Shown: positions 35,727-47,740 of the stretch, piece after piece | How the letters are laid out: each line of letters opens with the position of its first letter | How positions within the stretch are numbered: position 1 is the stretch's first letter | Assembly: GCA_016758965.1 (NCBI GenBank) | Contig: JAEPRB010000184.1 | Span: forward strand, 16,353-80,352 | Reading direction: 5' to 3' | DNA: 64,000 nucleotides | From: Circinella minor | Lineage: Eukaryota; Mucoromycota; Mucoromycetes; Mucorales; Lichtheimiaceae | The notes under the pieces: generated by a model | Told to the model about the DNA's origin: nothing | Seen by the model: only the letters and a program-made list of their open reading frames with translations | Databases searched by the model: none | Made by a program: the position numbers and the translations under genes

Positions 35727-36472
35727 AATCATTATAATGTGAAACGGTCTACATTTTTGCAAAAAACATATCGTAATACATATTACTATAAATACTTTCA
35801 TATATTCCTTAACTTCAATCCTTCAGTTTCAACATTTTATATCCTTGTATACTAACTTTGCAAAGAAAACAGCCAAATTTTATATTTATTATGAAAAGAA
35901 TAAATGGTTTATATATATATATATGGATCAACCCCTTCTTTATTATAAAGACGTATATATATATCGTTATATATGATACCATGATAAAATATTATAACAA
36001 TAATTTTGATAATATTTTACTACGTACTCTAGAAATAAGAATAATAAGCAGTATATTTGTAATTTTTTTATTTAGTTAATACGCATCAATTATAAGAGAC
36101 AGATTTGGAAAATAGAAATAGAAAAAGACCTACCAGACTTTAAAAGTATGCAACAGTTCAACTATTAATTAACCCTACGTATAACATTAAATATTGCCTA
36201 ATTTCTTATGTTCCAATGATACGTAATATACCAGAAAAAAATATAATAGAATGTGCTTACAAATTGAAAAGGAATCGGATTTAGTGATGGTGGTCGGAGA
36301 GATACTTGATCAAAACACCAATATACTGTACATTCAAGAACACCGTACCTGTCGTCCTCCAGATCAATACATCACATCACCATCATCAGCATCTCAACAA
36401 TTTGGACAACTTTTTCTCGAATGGATTAAACCATTAGCCAAGCCTTTTTCCGCATCACCAGTGACATCATAA
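35727..36472 (+). repeat. 3' flank of HET copy 3 with gene remnant at 36251-36472
   Basis: The first 200 bp match the other HET 3' flanks. ACCAGAAAAA-ATA-AATAGAATGTG at about 36230 recurs at about 46229 after copy 4, so this flank is part of the duplicated unit. The open stretch 36251-36472 (VGEILDQNTNILYIQEHRTC, FGQLFLEWIKPLAKPF) resembles the last exon of an unidentified protein. A frameshifted relative lies at 23109-23236. Confidence 0.5.
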
Positions 36473-38001
36473 ATTATCTATACATATAAAATAAAAAAAA
36501 AATAAAAAACGCAAACTGATACTAATACTTCTTCTCACCAGATTGCTTCTTTATTTTGTTTCTACTTATTTACTAGTACATCACTGCAATATTTTCTCAT
36601 TTATAAGCACCTCTCCTTTTTATTTTTATCCTTCCCACCCCTTTTTTCTGCTGCCCAGAAGGCTTTTCAGGACCGAGCTTTGTTTTTTTTTCTGAACTGA
36701 CGAGAGCAATAGGCTAAGATCAACGCGTGCTCACTTAATTTCGTCTTAATAAATATATAAATTTCAACGTACGTACATTCAAGAACATCATCCACTTTAA
36801 AAATGATCTGATGTATGTTCGCAAATAAACGCCATTTTAACGATTGACTTGTGTAACTTTACCTACTCTCACTGTAAAAATATAAAAAAAAAGTACAACT
36901 ATCACCAGAACACGCCTTCTTGCTATTATGCTATTTGATTGAACCGGTTGCCTTTTTTTTCTCTTTCTAAATATTGCAGTGTGATCATCACATGATGAAA
37001 TTCAAGGTTGAATCACGACGGTATACAACTTGCATATTGTTATGTACTGCTTTTGAATTATGAAGAAATACAATGCTGGGTTTTCCACAAACTCGTTTTT
37101 TTTTTGTTTGTTTGAGTAACTCATGATTTAAGGGTAAGCAAATAATTAACAATAATATCCCACGGTTCTGGTTTAGATAAAAAAAAAACGTTGTTCTCCT
37201 ATTTTTTCTTATCACGTTGACTTTAGAGCGTCTTTGTTTATTTACTATAATATATCATGGTACTGTGATTGGCCGATTTTTTTTTTATTTCGCAACAGAT
37301 AGTATACAAGTATAAAAATATTTTTCGATTACCAAGCGACAGCTAATATAATGGTTTTTATTATTATTATAATTATCAGGAGAACTATTGGTTATAACCA
37401 AGCTTCATTTTTATTCTTTTTGTATATCAGACATAAAGTAATGTTTTCTTACTTATTACAAAAGTCAAGCGACTTTTCATTCTTCAACACAAAATATTAT
37501 TCTTTTGCCATCTGGCTCCGAAATTTATAATGCAACTCTGCATGAACTAATGATTTGACATGAAATAATATAATTTTAAAACATCAACACTAAAAAATTG
37601 ACCATAAAAAAAATAATTGTTTTTGTTTTTAATATGAGCACCTAATCCTCAATAATGATGAAGGTGCATACAGTGTGTATATTATTATGTTTAATAAAGT
37701 TGGAAAACTGAACGTAAAGATCTAAACTACTTGTAGATGTTAAATATATAAACATAAAAAAAAGGCAATCTTTTCTACTTGTCAATTTTTTTTAAACTCA
37801 CCCGAGAACAAATGGATAGTCTAGTCATATAGTTATCATCTTGCTCTTATACTATTGTCATTTAACGACTACAATAATATGATATTATATTTTTTTTTAA
37901 AAAGAGTAAACATTTTTTTTTAGGATGCGTAAACTAAATATAAATGAGAGAAGGAGTATACGCGTGAGAGAGAAGAGATAAAGAGAGGGAATAAAGAATT
38001 G
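36473..38001. other. Intergenic region
   Basis: A+T-rich spacer between the HET copy 3 unit and the 3' end of the 2H-phosphoesterase gene. Some stretches (36700-37000, 37000-37260) are of higher complexity but no gene or element is recognised. An AG-rich run (37950-37995) precedes the next gene's 3' end. Confidence 0.45.
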
Positions 38002-40238
38002 TTATAGGTCATATGAAAAATCATAAAGTTGTCTGAAGGGAGCCAAGAGCGAAACTGCTCGTCTTGTTATTTGAAGTTTTGTAGCGATAGCTGGTCCAAA
38101 GTCAAGGTTTATGCCTTTTTTAATTAAAGCGGTTTTCAAGTTCTCTTCTGTTAACAAAGAATCGCGGCGGGAAATTTGTTTTTGTGAGAGATAAAGCGTC
38201 ATATGCATCTATAATATACAACATTAATTAATAACATGTCTTTATTTTAGTTAATACGTACGAGAATACGTCACGTTAAAAAAGAGAAGCATTTTACCCT
38301 TTCTCCTATATCACGTGCACGATGTATTAAACCAGCAGCTTTGAGCTTCTCTTGAATAACTTCTAAACATGAAAAGAAAAAAAAACACACATATTTATTA
38401 AAATATTGATTTATGAATCTCCCCCTCTCTCTCTCTTTCTCTTTTATCTTTCTCCAACAATATTATTTAATAAATCACATAATGACAAATGAATATTACT
38501 TCTAATTATGGAAAAAGAGTCGATTTCTTTTCTTCCTGATGTAATGCTTACGACTATAAAATATAAAAAAAAAGAAACGTACTTAATCCTTAAATGATAG
38601 CAGACACGACATGAAAAAAAACTACAGCTCAGTATATATTCACTTACAGCCAGTATTAACTTTACACAACGTGTCAAAACGACCAATAAAATGATCTTCT
38701 TTCAATGCTTCTTGCAACTCTTCGGCTGCTTCTTTGATAGTTTTTTTTAGACATTTGAATTGTGCTTCAGTAGTCAATTGTAATCCAGCAATGGTTACGT
38801 GTAAGTCTTCCGGTCTTGATATGTATTGTTCATAGGGTACAATTGTTGATAACACCTCTTTGATATTTTTTGCTTGTTCTTTGAAACGAGGACCATCGAT
38901 ACGGAGAATAACATGGGTTATTCTGAAGTGTACATAATCTAGTAACTATAACAACAAAAACAATATCTATAAGATTAATACTATCTGTATCAAGCAAAAT
39001 ATTTTTACAAAGTATTTTAATTTCAAGTGGTGTACGTACAATCGCATCCATGGCTTTTATTGCAAAGTAACATTGGCCTAGGGTTCCAGTTAACTTCATG
39101 ATATATAATCCATCATATTGACAATAACAAATAATGATATCAACTTTGGAAAAGGTTTTGATTTCTTTAATCGACCATTTTATTGCATCTAATAAAAACA
39201 TTTTAAATAGAAAAGTATGTGTCTTAGAATGAAATTATGTATGCCTACTGCCCATCTGCAGATTACATTCTTTCTATTTCCTTTATAATTACCATGTTTA
39301 TCAAAGAGCTTTGTTGCTTGTATTGGTAACTTAATGTCATGATGCTCCAACTCACCTTCCATGTACTCAACTCCAGGTTCTTCTCCGTACTTGCTAATTA
39401 AATTCAGAAAATGATGACGTTTTTTCCATTCAACCTTTTCATCTGTAGAATGTAAAGCTGATAAAAATGTATTGGTACTATTTTCACCATCTTTACTTTC
39501 CTCGATACTATCTTCACTATCATTGTCACTATTATCACTACAACTTTTGTAATCACTTTCGTCGTCACTTTCGTCATCATTAAGCAGCACCTTCATTACT
39601 TCAGTATCTTCTGACAATGCGGGTGGTACAGAACGATACTCTTTTATATGCTCTTCTTGTTTATTTTCATTATTTTTATTGGTCATTGTAACTGGCGCTG
39701 TTGTAGGAATTGGATTTACAGCAGTAGTAGAAAAAGTAGTAATGACTGTATTGGCAGTTGTAGGATGATCCATACTTTCTTGTTGATTATACGAAGGGGA
39801 ATGAACTTGACTGTATAAATCATTGTTATTGCTACTGGTATAATTATTATAATAATAATATAAACAATCAGATCGTTGATATTGTTGCTGTGTCTGTTGC
39901 TGCGACTGTTGTGGTTCTTGATAAGCACTTCTTGATGAAGAAGCTGAGTCAACGTACCATGTTGTAGCTTGTGTATTTGATTGCAATATTGGTTGTTGCT
40001 GCTGCTCATAAGCTGAATTAAAGTGATTACGATACAAAACATTGGTATCATAGTAGGAAGATGTTTGTTGATAAAAGAGACGTGCTCGTTTTTTGTGTGG
40101 TTGTTGGTGTTGAAGGTTCTGCGATTGTTGAGGTGAATCATAAGTTGGATATGTGTTATAGCCACCTGAATTCTGTTCCTCGTTTTCTGTTGCATTAGTA
40201 TGGTGTTGTTCGTGGTAATCGTTGTGTTGTTGATTCAT
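38002..40238 (-). CDS. Gln-rich protein with 2H phosphoesterase (ASCC1/AKAP7-like) domain
   Basis: 2H enzymes use two H-x-T/S motifs on RNA or nucleotide phosphodiesters. Exons by phase: 40238-39293, 39188-39040, 38945-38648, 38553 to about 38455, 38362-38298 and 38208-38002. The donor of the fourth exon cannot be placed on a GT without creating a stop, so that junction is open. The N-terminal 210 residues are Gln/Asn/Tyr-rich; an acidic block follows (DDESDDESDYKSCSDNSDND). A KH-like segment (VDIIICYCQYDGLYIMKLTG) comes next, then THVILRIDG...RPEDLHVTIAGLQL with the first HxT at 38799-38801, and GERMHMTLYLSQ with the second at 38203-38205. KH plus 2H is the ASCC1 layout. The motifs are intact; the role is inferred. 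Confidence 0.65.
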
Positions 40239-41229
40239 TTTTTTTATATAATTCGAAAGTGAGTAAAAGATAGAAAAAGAAAAAAAAAAGAAAAAGAATG
40301 CAAAATGACATTTTTTTTTTGGCTTTTTTATATTTTTTCAATAGACTCCGCACAACAACAAAAAAAAGATAAATTAGGGAAAAGCTAATTTTCTTATTGT
40401 ATTAGTCTGTAACCTGCACTTAATTTAAAGTTATATGAGTTTCTTTCATTTACGTATCAACAATACTAAGTTACAAAAATAATAGTAGTTTAAGAATATG
40501 ATTAATAAAAATAAAAGCTACTGACAACAATTTTGGCTTCACTTTTGCACTGCTAGAATACGGTATAAAAGTGAAAATATTATTAAATGTATGTTGTTCA
40601 TGCCACAAAGATCTTAATAATAGCCGAAAAACTATGCTTATTTTTCTAGAATTTGCTCTACGTACTTGATTTTTTTAACTGATGGCTGCTCTCCAAAATG
40701 ATTACTAGCTTATGATATTTAATGTATGGGGAGGGGAAACTTTATTACTTGAAGCCGAAAGCCATGATTAAAGATTTCTACTACAGTAAATTGAATACAC
40801 GCCCTACGGGTAGTTTTGCGACTGCATATATACCATTCGGAGCCGGATTATCTACCATTTACAGGAAATGCCCATTTTTGACAAAAATCAAGATTGGGGA
40901 TTTTCTGGTTCACTTTGTAGATTTCCCGTTATTTTTTTTAATAGTGACCGTACATGATTCCACACTCACACAATAGTATTAATATACTTTCATAATATTC
41001 TTTTTATTAATATTATATACAACTATGTAATTATGATTTGGCATGATTTTAAGTAATTTTTTTATTCACCTACGTATCTCAATTTATTTTTACTACTACT
41101 ACTAATATTTAATACCAAAAAATATAGCAAATTATCAATACAAAGGTCCTGTTTTAAATTATAAATTATCATTTATTTATTACTGGGTACCAAAATACAG
41201 CTATATATACTTTAATCTATCGAGATCTT
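40239..41229. other. Upstream region of 2H gene and unassigned sequence
   Basis: Poly-A/T-rich directly upstream of the ATG at 40238. 40722-40976 is an open frame with higher complexity (LNTRPTGSFATAYIPFGAG) but no recognised family; it may be a transposon remnant. Confidence 0.35.
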
Positions 41230-42330
41230 CGCTCTTTTGGACTGTTTACATGCTGTTTTTTGATCATTCCCAGGTCCATATTTACAATGTCTCTTACCTT
41301 TGGTATCCAATCTGTCTAACTAGATTTTTTATTATTATTGATAGATTATATCTCTTCGTCGTTATCGTCTTCATCAATATCAGTTCTGCTTTCACTTTCA
41401 TCTTGATTACATTTACCGCTTTCAATCTTCATCACTACTGCTTGTGCCATCCATAGTTTTACTGTTATCGTCCATTAGTAGAGGATTCTTCATCGTCACT
41501 TTCATCAGTTACTTTTCTGTTGTTATCACTTGTACAGTCGTCATTGTCAGCATCTTCACCATTTTTAGTTACTTTCAGAAAATCATCGGTGCTAAAAAAT
41601 ATACTTGATCATAAAAACCGTCCGAGTGTTAAAAATATCGATCACTGTATTGATTGATTAAAACTGCTACTCCTTGGGTCTCATCAGTTCAATCCTTCTC
41701 TATCAAACACATATTAATATATCAGTCCATCTGTCGAAGTATTTATTAATCCATTCATCCATTTAACCTCTTGAATTATAAATTCAACCAACCATTGTTC
41801 ATGTAAAATATTTGGATCATGGATAGCATCATCTTTTATTATTTTCATGTGTGCTTATATATTATGTTCCAATTAATTATACGCATTAACTCACTACATA
41901 AACACATATATATCTACCTCTTGATGTGACTTGAACTTTGTGATCAAATGCTAGCTTATTTTTTTAGTGGACTATAATATCTTCCATTATTCCTAAAGAA
42001 AATTGTACTTTTTGCATTTCTTCTTTCTATGTCTTGTTGAGTTTTGATTCCCTTGAGTGTTTTAGATACCAAAGAATCGAATCAGATATACTATTTTCTT
42101 GATAGTTTACTTGTGAAGTAACGTTAGCAGTCAAGAGTTGATTTCAGTTGTTGATTTAATGTTGTTATTAAACTTCTTTAATTTTGTATTCATCTTTCAA
42201 TAGAAATGCAACAATGCCAAAAGATCTTCATCGCCAACATCTGCTTTATATATTTTTTGGTCATAATAACAATTTTTAAGAGATTGATTTAAACAGTTGT
42301 AAAAGAGGTCATTATTAGAAAAAAAAAATG
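41230..42330 (-). pseudogene. Decayed acidic-protein gene remnant
   Basis: On the minus strand several open stretches in shifting frames read as acidic low-complexity protein: STDDFLKVTKNGEDADNDD, KVTDESDDEESSTNGR, DGTSSSDED and ESESRTDIDEDDNDEEI. Upstream lies YYDQKIYKADVGDEDLLALL (about 42200-42300). The acidic style resembles the acidic block of the neighbouring 2H gene, so this may be a dead relative, but no unique motif confirms it. Confidence 0.35.
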
Positions 42331-43435
42331 TGTTGAGAGAAAAAGAAATAATCGGAACTGTGGGGTTACAAAGGCCGTTTAATTAATCCAAGTCTCTCAT
42401 TTACTCCGATTTCCCAAGAACAGGTACAATAAACTGTTGTCAAGGAACAAAAAAGTGAGATGATTCTTTTATTAATGGTTGTCACTCATAAATGATATTT
42501 TCGTAGTACATATTTTATTTTTACATTTATAAACGCTGTAATATAAGCTCATGACATCAATGAGAAGTGAGATGGTCAGTGTAAATGTTTGTACATATTC
42601 TTCGACCACTTTCAAAACAAATCATAAACATCAGTTTATAAAAACAAAAAGAGCATTTAGTACAATTTATATCAAGATCGTGTGCAGAAGCAGTGATAGA
42701 AATCGCCAATCTTTAGTACTGTCTTATCTCGATTCTGGCATCGAGAAAAACTATTGTGTAATTTATTTTCAACATCATGCCGAAGCTTGCTTTTTCTTTA
42801 CTGATCGAATACTAAAATGTTTGTAATGCTTTTATGGGGAAATAAACGGATTTCTTGTAGTTCGTAAATTTATATACAAAAGAAAAAGAAGTTGAACAAG
42901 ATGAAAAATACAAAATGAACAACAATATGCATTTTAAGATACAATTTGTTTTGGTGCCTAATTATACTTTGAAGAAACATCTTTGGGGGAAACCCAATGA
43001 TAGTGGTAACTATCATGAGAAAAAGAGAACCTAATAGATTCAGTGCCAAAACAAGATGGTATATAACATAGGAAAGGACCGGCATAATAGCGCATTAACC
43101 AACATCAGGGTGTATTTCTATCTTATTGTAGATATATGTCCCAATAGTTTAATAATTATTTTTGGACAAAAAATGAAGAGAGATAAAAATCCTCTTCTTA
43201 AAAAAATCAATTATTAAAATCGATGGTATAATTAATATCTAAATAGGTCACGAGGATACAGACCTAAACGCCTTTACATATTAGTCCAAATTCACAGCAA
43301 AAAAAAAAAATAGAGATAATTGGTAGCAGCACAAATCTAGTACAATGTTTCTACTAAGCTTTGTATTGCGGCTAAACATGTGTCTTTTTTTACTAAATAC
43401 CTTAATCGTGCAACATTCAAGCTCATTCGCTTACG
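42331..43435. other. Unassigned, leading into the upstream block of HET copy 4
   Basis: A short frame at 42551-42826 (RAFSTIYIKIVCRSSDRNRQ) has no recognised domain. From about 43140 similarity to the other HET upstream blocks begins (AAATTCACAGCAAA, ACAATGTTTCTACTAAGCT). Confidence 0.35.
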
Positions 43436-43609
43436 CTGTTCACAAGCAATTTTTTTTTTTTTGCAGTTGTACAAAACCACATTAGTATTAAGATTCCCAA
43501 AAAAAAGTTGTGTAAAAAGTAGCAGGAGGTCTTCACATAATTTTTTTTGGGAATCTTGATACTAATGTGTTTTTGTACAACTGCCAAAAAAAAAATTGCT
43601 TGTGAACAG
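43436..43609. mobile_element. Foldback element: near-perfect 174-bp palindrome
   Basis: Left arm starts CTGTTCACAAGCAA, continues through GCAGTTGTACAAAA and ATTAGTATTAAGATTCCC. The right arm returns GGGAATCTTGATACTAATGT, TTGTACAACTGCC and TTGCTTGTGAACAG. Arms are about 77 bp with a loop of about 20 bp (AAAAGTAGCAGGAGGTCTTC) and only a few mismatches. It interrupts the HET upstream block: sequence on both sides (CGCTTACG and TAGCACAAGGATACCA) matches adjacent sequence at 33640-33665 that lacks it. Non-coding; a MITE or foldback transposon. Confidence 0.8.
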
Positions 43610-44047
43610 ACTTTATTCAGGTCATAGCACAAGGATACCACTTTAAACTTTATTTTTTTTTTCAAATAAAAATAAAGAGTTCTGAGAGTGGCTAACATTT
43701 TTTCCCGCCTTTCTAATTAATTTACAATTTTTTTTATTTATTTCATCAACTTGATACTAAACAGCGTTCAGTATACATGAAATAATTATACATTGTTTAC
43801 TGGATCAAATAAATTAAACTCCTGTATACGTAAAAACAAATCATCAATACAAAATAGTACTATCACTACTACTTCTTCTTCACTATCCGTGTTTAAAAAA
43901 ACTGCTTTTTTGTGGATTTTCTTTTTGTCTACTATTGGAGTTACTCTGTCGTAAGTTATTATGATAATGATTTTATTGATGATATGTATTGGATGTCAAG
44001 TGATAAAATCTTAAATACTGAATATTTATTATATTTAAAACGGAAAG
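43610..44047 (+). promoter_or_regulatory. Proximal duplicated upstream block of HET copy 4
   Basis: Keeps ACTTTAAACTTTATT, ACAGCGTTCAGTATACA, TACTACTTCTTCTTCACTATCCGTG, CTTTTTGTCTACTATTGGAGTTACT and TTTAAAACGGAAAG before the ATG. More diverged than the blocks of copies 1-3, and separated from the distal block by the palindrome at 43436-43609. Confidence 0.55.
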
Positions 44048-45736
44048 ATGACGTATACTACATATGAAAAAACGCAATATAGCGATTACAAGGAAGATGA
44101 AGTACGTGATCTTTATAGCTATACCGAACCACCCAAAAAGCTCCCATCAAATCTGCCGAAGCCAGATTTTATGCCTAGTTATCTTGTTCGCACATCTGAC
44201 ATGAAATTGGTTGAAGCCTCCAAAGTACAGGAAGGATATTGTACATTATCCTATTCATGGAGCCAATCTGGTGAAGTTATCAAAAATGAAAAGACTGGAA
44301 AAAGTCATCGTATTGACAACGGAAAACACGAGATTATATTTCCTGGTACCCCCATACAAGAAAATTCAGAACGTGAAGAACAAACATTAGGCGAAGTCAA
44401 GTATGTCAAATTCGAAGGACTTATACAAGAGATATGCAAAGATTTTAATATCAAATATATTTGGTATGATCAAATGTGCATTGATCAAGAAGATGAAAAA
44501 AAGAAACATGCCGAAATACATCAAATGCATAAAATTTATAGTAATGCCTATTGTACAATAGCATTGATACCTGAATTAATGGTAGAGGCACAAGGTCAAG
44601 GATCACGCGTTGCCTGGTTTATTGCAACCATGACGTACGATCGTGTTTTCCAAGAGGCTCAATGGATGAAACGTATGTGGACTTTGGAAGAAACACTCTT
44701 GTCATCAAAAATTCTCTTTGTGGGTCGCAATGCCCATTGCTGGTGGTATCGCTTAAAAGAAGAGTATTTCCCCGTTTTTCGTAAGAAAACTGGTAATGAC
44801 GTTGCCACTATTTTAAATTATGCACACGCACGTACTACCACCAATAAGCACGACCATGTATTCGCACTTGCCAACGTTTTCCCCGAAATTATGGAACAAA
44901 TTAAACTTAGTTACAAGCAAAACGTTCAAGAATTAATATTACAATTTTATGGTCTTCTAGCAAAAAAGGATCTCAGTATCCTGTTCTTTGGACCATACGG
45001 CTCTTATGAAAATATGTTCGAACCATCAATCAACAACAGTATTAAAAATAACGACACAAATAAGACAGAATATAATCTACCTGTGCCTATTAAAGAGTTC
45101 GATTTACCATCCTGGACAGGTGTTTATGGAGAACATTTTCACGACACTGGATACAAGACGTCTTTTAGGAATTACACTGTCATTGGAAGAACTTTACGTA
45201 TAACATGTCGTGGATTGACGAACGAGCAACATTGTAAGCAGATTTCAGGGCTTGAATCTTTCGGGGATATAATACCACCCTTCCCTGAACAGAATTTGAA
45301 CGGCGATCGTAGTTGGGTACTTGTAATCCTGGTACCAACACCTTCTTCTACGAAGGAAAAGCTCATAGGTGTTGCGCGTACAACTAAGAGAATGCTAAAT
45401 TCTAATGATTATAAAGGTATCGCACTGGCTCTCCAAACCATATCACATTTTGTGTCAATTAAAAACAAGAAGCTTCAATGGATATCTAAAACATCTAAGC
45501 TTGAAACTACATGGTTTGATTTCCAGCGGCTCGTAGAAACACCTCAATATACTCATCAATATGTGCTACTTACTGGAGTACGTTTTATAAATCCTGATAT
45601 TGAATTATATACACATTATCCTATTATCAAAAAGGATGGAGATTACTACAAGGCCATTGGTATGTGTCGTATAGAACACGATGACTACTTATTCAATGAT
45701 CTCACATTGGAAGAACAAGCATTTGAAATTCATTAA
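44048..45736 (+). CDS. HET-domain protein, copy 4
   Basis: Intronless paralogue, 562 residues. HET blocks: TLSYSWSQSGEVI, IKYIWYDQMCIDQ, AEIHQMHKIYSNAYCTIAL and QWMKRMWTLEETLLSSK. The inter-block loop is acidic (ENSEREEQTLGEV), as in copy 3. The segment before block 3 (residues about 178-206) is again private to this copy. C-terminal landmarks FDLPSWTGVYGEH and the end LEEQAFEIH are kept. Similarity to copy 3 in coding and 3' flank suggests these two arose from one another. Confidence 0.85.
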   Translation: MTYTTYEKTQYSDYKEDEVRDLYSYTEPPKKLPSNLPKPDFMPSYLVRTSDMKLVEASKVQEGYCTLSYSWSQSGEVIKNEKTGKSHRIDNGKHEIIFPGTPIQENSEREEQTLGEVKYVKFEGLIQEICKDFNIKYIWYDQMCIDQEDEKKKHAEIHQMHKIYSNAYCTIALIPELMVEAQGQGSRVAWFIATMTYDRVFQEAQWMKRMWTLEETLLSSKILFVGRNAHCWWYRLKEEYFPVFRKKTGNDVATILNYAHARTTTNKHDHVFALANVFPEIMEQIKLSYKQNVQELILQFYGLLAKKDLSILFFGPYGSYENMFEPSINNSIKNNDTNKTEYNLPVPIKEFDLPSWTGVYGEHFHDTGYKTSFRNYTVIGRTLRITCRGLTNEQHCKQISGLESFGDIIPPFPEQNLNGDRSWVLVILVPTPSSTKEKLIGVARTTKRMLNSNDYKGIALALQTISHFVSIKNKKLQWISKTSKLETTWFDFQRLVETPQYTHQYVLLTGVRFINPDIELYTHYPIIKKDGDYYKAIGMCRIEHDDYLFNDLTLEEQAFEIH

Positions 45737-47229
45737 AATATTTTTTAATAATTATAATATTAAAATGTACTTATTTTGTTCTTGATACGTATCGTAATAC
45801 TACTACAACAAAAGCTTTAAATATTTCCTAATTTTTTCCCCTGTCAATATCAAGAACTTGTATTCTTGTACATTTATTACGTAATTTGCAAGGAAAACAG
45901 TCAAGTTTGATATTATTAATTTTTATGAAAAGAATAAATGGCTTTTTTATATGTATTAACTTATTCTGTACTATAGTAAGTCATATAAATATTGTTACGT
46001 AGTAAAAATAACAAGTCATTTTTACACCTTACTAATTTCATGGAAAATTACCATTATATATTAATATGCATCAATTGTAAAAGAAGAAAAAGAGGTGCAT
46101 CACTTTAACGCTAACAGTACAATCATTACAATAATCAAAGTAATAAATTTGAGTATTACGTATAACAATTTTTTTTAATTTTTTTTTAATTTTTTTTTTG
46201 TCCCAGTGGTAATATTTATACCAGAAAAATAGAATAGAATGTGTTTGCAAATCGTAGAAAAGTCGAATTGAAAAGTTTTATATAATAAAAAGGTTTCTGA
46301 TATTACGTACGTAACAACAAAGAATATGGAGAATTATGTAGTGTGTATGCTGTAGATAAACAAGAACAACTTACACTAGTTATAACAATGGGCTTAAATA
46401 CGTACTACAAATAATTTTTGGGCTTGAGAAAAAGTAAAGTATTAATAAAACAGCAAGAGTAATAGTATCTCGATAAAAGAAATTGGTATACAGTACGTAT
46501 TTCGATGTTCAGATCTTACGTACAAATGAACATAAAATACGATATTAGTTGTGATATTTGAGTCTTTCAACAATGATATAAAATAAAACCAATAGAAATG
46601 GACACAGTCGTCCGGTGCTTTGTAAAAAACCGGATAAGTATCAGGATAAAGTTATTTGTTACACAATGAGATTACCAACGACATAAGAGGTATTTTCTCT
46701 CTTATTATATGGAAACTATGTATAAATTGTTTTTGATTTTTTTTATCTCAATTAGAGATAACAAAGTCAAGTCATTTAAATTGGTAATTATTCCTTAGAA
46801 AATAAATACTGCTACACGTAATATAATATATCATGGGCTTTGTCATGATTACTCTGTTTTAGTTTGGTGGCGCACAAAGGGGTCATTATGACAATATACT
46901 CAATTTCCTTTCTAGTATTGATCCTTTGTTTATTTCTAATCTTGATTATTATTCTAGACTTTTTGTGTTTTGTGTAATCCTGACCGAATGGACCATCTTC
47001 TTATAATAAAGTAGTGGTTTTATATTTTGTTGACAGTTCAATACATACAAATTATCAAATATTACAACTCTTAGTCTTACGTAAAATAATAATGAAGCAT
47101 GTAAAGTTATTAAAATGATTCTCCATTAACTAATACTTTTTTCTTTATTATGAAGCAGTGAGATTATTAAGAAAGCAGGAAATGTGGATCTTTCTTTTAC
47201 CAATAATATATTATAGTACGTGCGATGCG
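45737..47229. other. 3' flank of HET copy 4 and intergenic DNA
   Basis: 45737-45990 is the duplicated HET 3' flank, and 46229-46260 matches the flank of copy 3. At 46605 CAGTCGTCCGGTGCTTTGTA AAAAACCGG resembles the terminus at 22996 (CAGTACATACTCCCGCGCTTTGTAAAACC), so a fragment of the same pogo/Tc1-like MITE family is likely here. No gene seen. Confidence 0.45.
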
Positions 47230-47740
47230 TGGGAAGAGTACAGATGACGCGTATAAAATTCTTCGAGATAAACAATCGAGTTATGTTTGTGTAGCATTTA
47301 AGCTTGTTGGCTTAGCCTGTTTATATGTAGCACAAGAATACTAATTTAAACTTTAAATCAAAATAAAAAGTGCAACCTTTTTTTTCGGCACATTTCTGTT
47401 TACTTTACATTTCTTCTCGTTCTTTTATTTTTTATTTTATCAATTTTATATTAACGGCGGTGTCACGTATAGAAGAAATAGATATACACTGTTTATTAAA
47501 ATTAAATAAACGTTTGTGAACAAAAAGTCATTCATACAAAATACTCTTACTACAGCTAGTATTAGTACTTTAGTATTCGCGGCTAAAATAATCGACTTTC
47601 CTGGATTTTTTTTTCTTTTGTCTACCATTGAGATATACTCTATTGTAAGTTTATTTTCATAATAATTTTAATCATCATATTGAATTTTATATGAGATGAT
47701 ATAGGCTAATCCAGTTATATAATATTTAAAACAGAAAAGA
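47230..47740 (+). promoter_or_regulatory. Duplicated upstream block of HET copy 5
   Basis: The most diverged of the five. Still recognisable: GCTTGTTGGCTTAGCCTG, TAGCACAAGAATACT, TTTACATTTCTTCTCG, ATACAAAATACTCTTACTAC, TACTTTAGTATTCGCGG, TTTTGTCTACCATTGAGATA and AAAACAGAAAAGA before the ATG. Confidence 0.5.

Noticed and set aside
39716..40195. 159-codon minus-strand frame within the Gln-rich part of the 2H gene
   Set aside because: Frame-shifted reading of CAA/CAG-rich codons giving Asn/His/Ile repeats; explained by the main exon 40238-39293.
42551..42826. Plus-strand frame of 91 codons
   Set aside because: No start context, domain or neighbour support; probably part of decayed sequence.
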